From the NCBI GenBank assembly GCA_965644295.1, contig CBFFRP010000250.1, positions 1 through 25,344 on the forward strand: 25,344 nt of DNA. The letters are read 5' to 3'. This stretch comes from Paraphysomonas bandaiensis (Eukaryota; Chrysophyceae). The notes beneath the pieces were generated by a model. It ran no database searches and was not told the DNA's origin. It saw only the letters and a program-made list of their open reading frames with translations. The position numbers and the translations under genes are program-made. Every line of letters begins with the position of its first letter. Position 1 is the first letter of the stretch. Positions 18,610 to 25,344 of this stretch are shown here, in pieces.

Positions 18610-19465
18610 ATTTGTGCATTAAGTATTATCTGTATTTCTATTATAATGGTGCGTTGAGTCTGACGTAGCTGGATGGCTTCGTTATGCTGTGCTATTTTTG
18701 ACGAGGATATCAGTCATACTTGGAAAAAGTAGTGTTGAGTTGTAAACTTAATTATTTACTTTTTTTCTTATAAAGCATAATTATTTCGTGTATACTCTTA
18801 AACATTGTAATACGGGTTTATATATGATGTATATATGCTGGTTTGTAATCGTACTATCAACCTCTCTATGTACATTCACAGAAGAAAACCTGAGAAGAAT
18901 AGAAAGTAATATTCAATGTTTCCCTCGAAATGACACAACCAGAGGTGTAGAGATGGCAAGATATATCCACGTGGAGGAGGAGTAAAACTTAGCTGAAGAG
19001 AGAGTAGTATAATTTGATAAATTGCATTTTCGTTCCTGTTGTACTGTTGCAGTAGTAACAAGTAACAAACACAATATTGCTTCTATTGACAATGATTTTT
19101 CAACGAGATACACTATACAACATTTAACTCTACAACGCACACTTGCAACCAGTACTTACTAATTGCTTCAAACTACTGTTTGTGTTGCCAAATACTTATT
19201 ACGAGAGGAGAATAGACTTCTGTAGTATAGCAATGCAATCATTAGTTCTTACTATTCTAACTACTCTAATGTTTGAAAACAGTTAATTCTGACATTGAAT
19301 AAGCAATCCCCCATTAGGAATTAAACTAATGTAATATATTATATAATCTGACACCTGACGACACACCCACTCAAAGAAATGAAGGCGATCTATGCTACTA
19401 CGTAAACAAGTTTATAAAGTAAAAATAAATGAATTTCAGTGGCCTGTTATGTAATTCGTTAAGAA
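18610..19465. other. AT-rich intergenic spacer
   Basis: The sequence is AT-rich. Short open frames near 18790-18985 and 18876-19140 show no homology or coding bias I can recognise. No RNA gene or transposon seen. Confidence 0.5.
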
Positions 19466-19468
19466 AAT

Positions 19469-19561
19469 GATCATGCTGTTGACCATCATGCTGTTGACCA
19501 TACTCTAAATCATACAGCTGATCATGCTGTTGACCCTGCTGTAGATCATCCTGCTGATTAC
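19469..19561 (+). repeat. Degenerate 15-bp minisatellite (ATCATGCTGTTGACC)
   Basis: Units of GATCATGCTGTTGAC occur at 19469, 19484 (as CATCATGCTGTTGAC) and 19520, with weaker copies between and after. Read in one plus frame it gives a His/Asp/Ala/Val repeat (DHAVDH, DHAVDP, DHPAD) closed by TGA at 19577-19579. A TAA precedes it by two codons and no ATG opens it, so it is either a relic of a repeat protein or simple DNA repeat. Confidence 0.75.
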
Positions 19562-19915
19562 AACCTCAATCGATTCTGAAGTAATACGTAATGATGTGAA
19601 AAAAATGTAATACGTAGTCAAAAATACTATATAGCAATAACTGTGATACTTAAGTATCATGTCGACTCAAGACACGGAAGTTGATTAGTGGTAGACATGA
19701 AGGAAATATAAAACTATGTTGTTGATATGTTTTACGCGACAACGCACAGTTGCGTATAATAATACTATATCTAGTCTAACAACATTACTATAATTAACGA
19801 TCTAAACCAACAAAATGTTAAAAAGCCAATACCATCATATTGTATAATTGTACTATTTTTCTATTCGCCAATCCGATTACTCCACATCATCTGAAACAAG
19901 CTACATATGTGGGAA
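19562..19915. other. AT-rich spacer
   Basis: Low-complexity AT-rich DNA between the minisatellite and the inverted-array element. I see no coding or RNA signal in it. Confidence 0.5.
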
Positions 19916-19919
19916 ATAT

Positions 19920-20865
19920 TATCAACCTAGTCAATTTGTTAGCAAACCTAGTCATACAAAAATTGGTGAAATAGCCTACTAGTTGAAGAAATAAATGACT
20001 CAACCTAGTCAATTTTGGTATTGAACCTAGTCGTTCTTACATCCATTAATTGCACACTGTGACTGTCTAAGATACCATCTCACACAACATATTATTAGTG
20101 CCTTACAGAGCATCGAAACAAGCATTCAAACAGAACAACTAATTCTTATATACATATATTCTGCTTTTATCCAGCCTATCTATATAGCTGATAACTATAA
20201 AAGAACGGAAGTGGTTGCACCTTGGTGCTTGCGGCGACGCACAAGCAGCTTCTGTAGCGCTAAATAGTAGGATAATAGAATTTGTGCTGATTAGTTATGG
20301 GTAGAGGTCTAGCTAGTAGATCTAGCATTCAACTAGCCACTATATCGGAACGAGTTTTAAACGCCTATTGCCAAATAAAAAGACCTTCAATATATGATAA
20401 CTATAATATTGTAGCGATGGGTCCCTTGTGATTGTCATGGGGAAGTGGGGTCAATGAAGCTGTCGATATAACTCACTCTATGATCTTCAGGACATCATAT
20501 GCTCTGAGTGATAGGTGATAGCGCCCTAGTAAATGATTTCAATGACGGACTGCAATCCCCCTGTTTTTAGACCAGTGAAGAAAAAAAGGAGGTTTTCAGG
20601 GCACACAGTTGATATATTCGTGAAAACAGCATCATTGAAGTGAACTGTTGAGCTGCAGCAGAACATCAGAGCATGAAGTGTGTGTCGTGCAGTGGAGATA
20701 TTAATCATACAGTAACATGAGGTGTGAATACCATAAACATCTGGTCACCCGAATCTGAAAATATAAATGATTAGAGGACTAGGTTTTTCAACCACTTGAC
20801 TAGGTTTTTACACCAATTTCGGTGACTAGGAAATTACACCAAATTGACAAGGTCCAATATTAGAT
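19920..20865. mobile_element. Putative non-autonomous inverted-repeat element
   Basis: The left arm (19920-20040) carries AACCTAGTC at 19924, 19945, 20002 and 20024, mixed with AATTTTGGT-like blocks. The right arm (20775-20865) carries its reverse complement GACTAGGTT at 20777 and 20798, plus degraded copies near 20824 and 20845. Reversing the right arm aligns it with the left over about 65 nt (TCAATTTGxT, CCTAGTCA, AAATTGGTG). The ~730-bp interior has no transposase-like frame. The layout resembles a MITE or foldback element with subterminal repeats. A target-site duplication was not found, so the exact ends are uncertain. Confidence 0.55.
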
Positions 20866-21042
20866 CAGCTACTTGTAGTTGTTGTTGTAGTATTGCATAT
20901 ATATTTTCACAATATAAAAAACTACGGCATTCATTCCAACAATACTGTTGCAATATATAGTGCTTCCTTTATCAGAGTTATAGCATTAAACTTACAATAC
21001 CCTACACTTATATACTATATTATTACTATTCATGAGCGTGGC
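20866..21042. other. AT-rich spacer before PLXDC-like gene 3' end
   Basis: Short AT-rich stretch between the inverted-repeat element and the minus-strand surface-protein gene; nothing further seen. Confidence 0.4.
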
Positions 21043-23361
21043 CTACGCAACATCACCACAGCAGCTAAGATATGCAATCAGTAGAACAGGTAAAATAAGG
21101 TGGTAAAAGGCGGCAAAAGGAGATCCTAGTATTCTACCGGCTGAGTCTGACGGGAAGGTGCTACAGTCGCTATTTCTCCAACCATCCTCACACACTCCAG
21201 TAGATTCATCGTCAAATATTCCCGCTAGTTCTGGAAGTATGTTCGCATACAACTGCCTTTTCTCGAGACCGATTTGATTCGCATATATATCGTTATCACT
21301 CCCATCTTCCAATCGCAGAACACGCATATCCTGTTTGAAATTCAAGCAATGAATGCATCCTGGAAGGCCCATGCAAGTTAGTCGCCTCGTAACCATTCCA
21401 CAATCTGTTTGTAAAGGCAGAACATCCATATTAAACGATATGTAATCCTGAAACTGACTAGGGCGAATGTACCTGTACACATCATCAGCGAGTTCTCTAT
21501 TATAACAACACAGACAGCAGATTACGATCACTTACTGGACAGATATAGTTTTCACATCCCATGACGACACCACTCCATCCCACAGTCGTTGCAAAGATGA
21601 CGTGACGTTGAAGGTCATATTGGTACCCGCAGATAGGTTATAGGCAGCTGTTGGCAAGACGATGAAGGGGTCAAGACTCTGGTCAGACGACGCAAGTCGA
21701 AATCGCACGGAGATGCTGGTATTTCCAGAGTTCGCGACAGTGATGTAGGAAATCGTATCGTAGCTCTCAAACGCAGGATAGTAGGTGTGCAACTTCGTAG
21801 GGTCTCTCTGCCCTGTGGTTATTTCTACATGAGTGGGGCATTCCTTGCCATTATCTGTCCCACCACACACGTTGCATGTGTCATAACTCGCCTTGCCTCC
21901 ACAGACACCATTGCAATCGGGTGGATTGTTTTCGGAGCAACACACCAGATTTCCGCTATCACTATTAGTACCCTCTTCAGAGGACCCCCCACACTTACCC
22001 ATACAGTCCATGGTATCAATGGGGCAGCAAATACCATTCTTATCCTCTGCATAATCGAACACATGAATGCACGAAGTATTGCACGAAGGAGAAACGTATA
22101 GTGCATCATACGGTTCAACGTTGGAAGGGAAAGGCACATCCGTAGATGACGATGCGGAATCTGAGTCACAGACAAGCATCATGCAATCAGAAATATTGGC
22201 TCCGTTGCAAATTTCACAGGCAGCGCAACTGCCGACCGCGGAGTTGAGTGAACAGGTAGTGGAGGCGCCAGACGACTGCACAGTGACAGGTATGGGTAGG
22301 GTTTCGCCCAACAGGGTATAATTCCCATTTCCACTAATACTGAGCTCTCTCCAAGCGGGATACACATACCACAATCCTTCGAACAATTGTGAGGACACGG
22401 AGGAGAAATCACACATAAGGGTGTAGGGAGACAATGAATCATCTGAATGGCAGGGCATCACTCCAATGTCACCAGATGACACAATGAATTCTCCATTTCC
22501 GTCAGCAGTCAGTGAACTGATGTTTGATATGTATAGGGCGAGTTCGAGTGTATCAGTGCATGAAGTAGAGAGAGTTGTGGCGTTGAATAAGGCCGGGACA
22601 GCGGACAAGTCGATGGTTGAAGGGGTGCCACACCACGATGTTGACATGGGACAGGCGGTGAATTGTAAACCGGTTGATACATTGCGGGTACTAGGAAAGA
22701 CCCCGTTGTTACTTGAGAACCATACATCTCGCCCAGTCGCTAGCTGATCATCTGTGAAAACAGCGGTATCATTATTCCTAGGGGAAAACAAACCTGTTGC
22801 CCAAGTGCAAGGCTTGTACGAATCGGATGGTAAATCTTCGAGACGAGTTATATTGTCATATGAAATGACAATTTTTCCGTCTGAATAAAATGACGTTCTG
22901 AAAGACCAAAGATAATCAAGGTCCGAGTCGCCGTAAAGAGCAATGTCGTCATACACAATGGTGACTCCGTCCAACTCCTCATACAATGATACCGTTCCAT
23001 TCTGCGAGGGATTCAAATCAGTCAAAAAACCACCTATTACCCCTTCATACGACGCGAATCCATTCTGGCATGAGCTGCAATAGCAGCACCCACAATTATT
23101 TACTGGTGACATCTGAACATATCCATTGGGACTAACATATAGCTTATCTACATATTGCCCGAAGTACGGGAAAACTTGTGGTAAGTCAACTGACACAAGA
23201 GGTGTGTCATCAGCATCAGATGATTTCAGTCGAGTTATATCGGTACTATTAGGAGGACTACTACTGAGAGGAGACAAGAAAGATACATATACCACAACAG
23301 GAGTGAAAGCAAGAGTAGATAAAAGGGAAGTTAACGATATAATGGCTCTTAAATGACCCAT
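21043..23361 (-). CDS. Cys-rich cell-surface protein, PLXDC/nidogen-like
   Basis: Exons 23361-21536 and 21496-21043 give 759 aa (2280 nt with the stop, exact). The start ATG at 23361 reads MGHLRAIIS and opens a hydrophobic signal or anchor segment (residues ~6-32). Residues ~57-170 read LPQVFPYFG, LYVSPNGYVQM, GGFLTDLNPSQNGTVSLY and SDGKIVISY. This is the beta-rich fold of nidogen/plexin-domain-containing proteins. A Cys-rich zone (~370-520) holds MDCMGKCGG, PPDCNGVCGG and YDTCNVCGGTDNG, a repeat common in protist surface proteins. More than ten N-glycosylation sequons are present. The C terminus ends in a hydrophobic run (FYHLILPVLLIAYLS) with almost no tail, fitting a GPI signal or a tail anchor. 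Likely a cell-surface or wall protein; the ligand is unknown. Confidence 0.85.
21497..21535 (-). other. Very short intron (39 nt) of the PLXDC-like gene
   Basis: GTAAGT to ATAATAG. Removal joins KTISVQ to ELADDVYRYI in frame; read-through gives an immediate TAA. It is the shortest intron in the window. Confidence 0.8.
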
Positions 23362-23364
23362 CAC

Positions 23365-24408
23365 TGTTACTGAAACTTTAATTCGAATTGAGGCATTTCT
23401 ATAAGTTCAATAGCAGTTTGTTCGTGAGTTGGTCATAGCTAGCTAACTTATCAGCACAGACATGCAGCAAGAGCTCTTGCATGTTTCAACACCCACGCAC
23501 AGAATACACAATACACAGAAGTACCACCGTACCATACTACCGTACTGCTGCACTACTCTGTATACAGCTGCGGTACACGCACTGCTGTACATTTGTTTCG
23601 GCTAGGATATTCATATCTAGATATCTTGATATGCAGTGTGTTGGGGATCACACCTCAGTGACCACTCTCTTATGTCATGTTAATACATACTGTCTAGTGA
23701 TATTGAATGTACAAGTGTGGATATGGACAGAATGGTCATTGAATAGCTTTCAACATCGTCAATAATTAGAAAACTTTACCTTACAACTTCCATCGCTTGA
23801 TGCGTCTATTTTCCGTTTGAAGGGCGGTTGGCTTATGTAGTTAAGATATAACGACAAGTGCACTGCAGATTCCAACGACGTACATTTATTTATATACAAT
23901 GTTCTTGGCATCAGAAGATCATAATAAGCAACGGTATATTATGTTCTGTATAGTTGTATAATGTATAGATGAGGGTTGAGGCGGCATAGAAAATGAATAC
24001 AATTGATTAATCAATTTACAGTGGTAGCTCTCAATTCCCAGATTAATTAACAGTTAACACACTAGCTTATTTCCCGCATCAAAAATTCACACTCTCGGCC
24101 TTATACATATATCGAATGCTTATCTCACAATAGTACACTACTCAACATTGCTGGAATACACTACAGCATTAATATTATTGCATCTCACTATAAGGCATGA
24201 TCATTTTTACATAGACAACACCATAACTGAATTCAAAGATAGTGTCAAATTATTTACTGGGTCGGTATTAACGAGACTGCTTTCTCCAACAAAGAAAATA
24301 CTATTTGCTGTACGAAAATCTCATGTCATGTTATAGCGTGATGTCTGCGCATCAACAATAACATTATTGCTTGAAAAATGAAAATGCACGGAGATAGAAG
24401 TAGTGATA
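23365..24408. other. Intergenic spacer between two minus-strand genes
   Basis: It lies upstream of the PLXDC-like gene and downstream of the MFS gene. AT-rich, with short open frames on the plus strand (23481-23765, 24148-24336) that have no recognisable homology. No RNA gene or repeat is supported. Confidence 0.5.
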
Positions 24409-25327
24409 CTATGCCACTGACATAGAGCGAACTCTTTCTCTTTCGTCGTTCTGTGCACTTGTGATACTGGACATACTTGCGACGGATATATTTCTATTGT
24501 ATGCCCCTTGATCTGCTGCAGACTCTTTGTCAGTATCACCGATACTGCATTCGTCATCTACGTAAGGCTTATGTGTACCTTCGGGTGAATCAAATTTACT
24601 CTTCATCTTCCACGCCACAGTGAAAAGTAATAAATTGATAGCCATCTACACAGGACACAATAAGGAAAACCAAGGCCATGATATTAAATCAGACGCTCAC
24701 CATGACCGCTGAGACGTATATAAGAACCGCCCAGCTGAATTGGGAGTATATGACTCCAGATAACAGACTGCCTGCTCCAGCTACCGTAAAGAGAATAAAA
24801 TCGTTGATAGCTTGCACATCAGCTGCTTCATGTGGCTACATACAGTACCAGGTAATCGACAATGAATCTTTTACGGTGGTCGAATCTTACCGCATAGCAT
24901 GTAGTCAACATGATAGTTCCCGCAGAAAAAGAAAGGTTCCAGGCAAACCCCAGTACCATCATACCTCCTAAATAGTTCCATAGGTCGTTTCCAAGAGCAA
25001 ATATGACAGACGACATGGCGAACATAACTGCTCCAAATACACATACGTTGAATGTACCGTAGTCTTGAATTAGCTTGCCGGTAAAGAAGCCAGGTAAGAA
25101 CATGGCCAAAAAATGAAGTTCCAGAACAAGACTGGTGGTGCGAAACGAGTAGTCGTCATCCATGGATATAGCGCAATTGCTCATAATCGCCACCATTACA
25201 GTGTGCGCAATTGTTGCAACAGTGCATGAGAGAATGAAGACAGGGTGTGACACGATCTCATACACCGACCGCCGCCGCAAGAGGGGATTCGCAGGAGATA
25301 ACGTTTCATCTTTCTTTGGAAAATTAA
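24409..25327 (-). CDS. Major facilitator superfamily transporter, C-terminal half (partial)
   Basis: Exons 25327-24891, 24835-24701 and 24645-24409 join in frame (145, 45 and 79 codons, the last including the stop). An acceptor CAG at 25328-25330, preceded by a CTAAC branch-point-like motif at 25343-25339, marks a further upstream intron, so the 5' half lies outside the window. The sequence begins with the central cytoplasmic loop (PKKDETLSPANPLLRRRSVYE). The remaining membrane helices follow, with FLPGFFTGKLIQDYG, LGFAWNLSFSAGTIMLTTCY, ADVQAINDFILF and LLSGVIY. This pattern (PSFFTGxLI, GWNFLFxGGTTLL, QGxNDF) is that of bacterial-type MFS permeases widespread in protists. The last ~60 residues are a hydrophilic Ser-rich tail ending RVRSMSVA. 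The substrate cannot be inferred. Confidence 0.85.
24646..24700 (-). other. Last intron (55 nt) of MFS gene
   Basis: GTGAGC to TGTGTAG. It joins YVSAVM to MAINLLLFTVAW, completing the last membrane helix. Confidence 0.85.
24836..24890 (-). other. Intron (55 nt) of MFS gene
   Basis: GTAAGA to TGTAG. It joins TTCYA to PHEAADVQAINDF, restoring the conserved cytoplasmic loop. Confidence 0.85.
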
Positions 25328-25344
25328 CTGAGTAGAGGGTTAGC

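Noticed and set aside
21787-22747. Several open frames opposite the PLXDC-like gene
   Set aside because: Antisense shadows of a long exon that has clear domain content, Cys motifs and sequons on the minus strand.
1-25344. CRISPR array, tRNA or rRNA genes
   Set aside because: No regularly spaced identical repeats with unique spacers, no tRNA cloverleaf and no rRNA core sequence were recognised on either strand.
9793-25344. Biosynthetic cluster including the MFS transporter as exporter
   Set aside because: The transporter is ~15 kb from the synthase with unrelated genes and a retrotransposon between them, and its substrate cannot be inferred.

Overview
The window is nuclear DNA of a compact-genome microbial eukaryote that I cannot name to phylum. 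I resolved eight spliceosomal introns by hand: seven GT-AG introns of 48-55 nt and one of 39 nt. Other eukaryotic features are a degenerate Ty1/copia retrotransposon, an N-terminal-nucleophile glycosylasparaginase with a signal peptide, a Cys-rich extracellular PLXDC/nidogen-like protein, and a protein ending in a CaaX-like box. Long AT-rich spacers separate the genes.

Left third (1-9792, + strand): a hybrid PKS/NRPS megasynthase locus that enters from the left edge. The readable domain order is ACP - C - (T) - TE - short condensation-domain stub - A - T - Cy - A - T - TE. The part right of about 6320 is open and contains one 49-nt intron inside the TE. Everything left of it is broken by many small frameshifts. 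The two A domains lie in a 1.55-kb block that is almost identical between modules, while the flanking T and Cy parts have diverged. The left copy differs from the right mainly by 1-2 nt indels. Domain content (Cy domain, GGATE-type A5 motif, Cys-like specificity pocket) suggests a thiazoline or oxazoline type peptide/polyketide; this is inference.

Middle (9793-15960): an AT-rich spacer, then a four-exon minus-strand gene for a 455-aa protein ending in CTVM. A largely empty 1.6-kb spacer follows, then a minus-strand Ty1/copia pol relic (GAG-pre-integrase, integrase, RT with YVDD, RNase H) without recognisable LTRs, next to a 27-bp tandem repeat.

Right part (15960-25344): a minus-strand glycosylasparaginase that lacks its expected last ~50 residues is divergent from a plus-strand secreted HAD-family protein whose 48-nt intron is in frame and has no stop. 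A 2.4-kb AT-rich spacer carries a 15-bp minisatellite and a ~0.95-kb element bounded by inverted arrays of AACCTAGTC. It is followed by a two-exon minus-strand PLXDC/nidogen-like surface protein and the 3' half of a minus-strand MFS transporter that runs off the right edge.

The only functional grouping visible is the megasynthase itself. The transporter is about 15 kb from it, so a biosynthetic cluster relationship is not supported.
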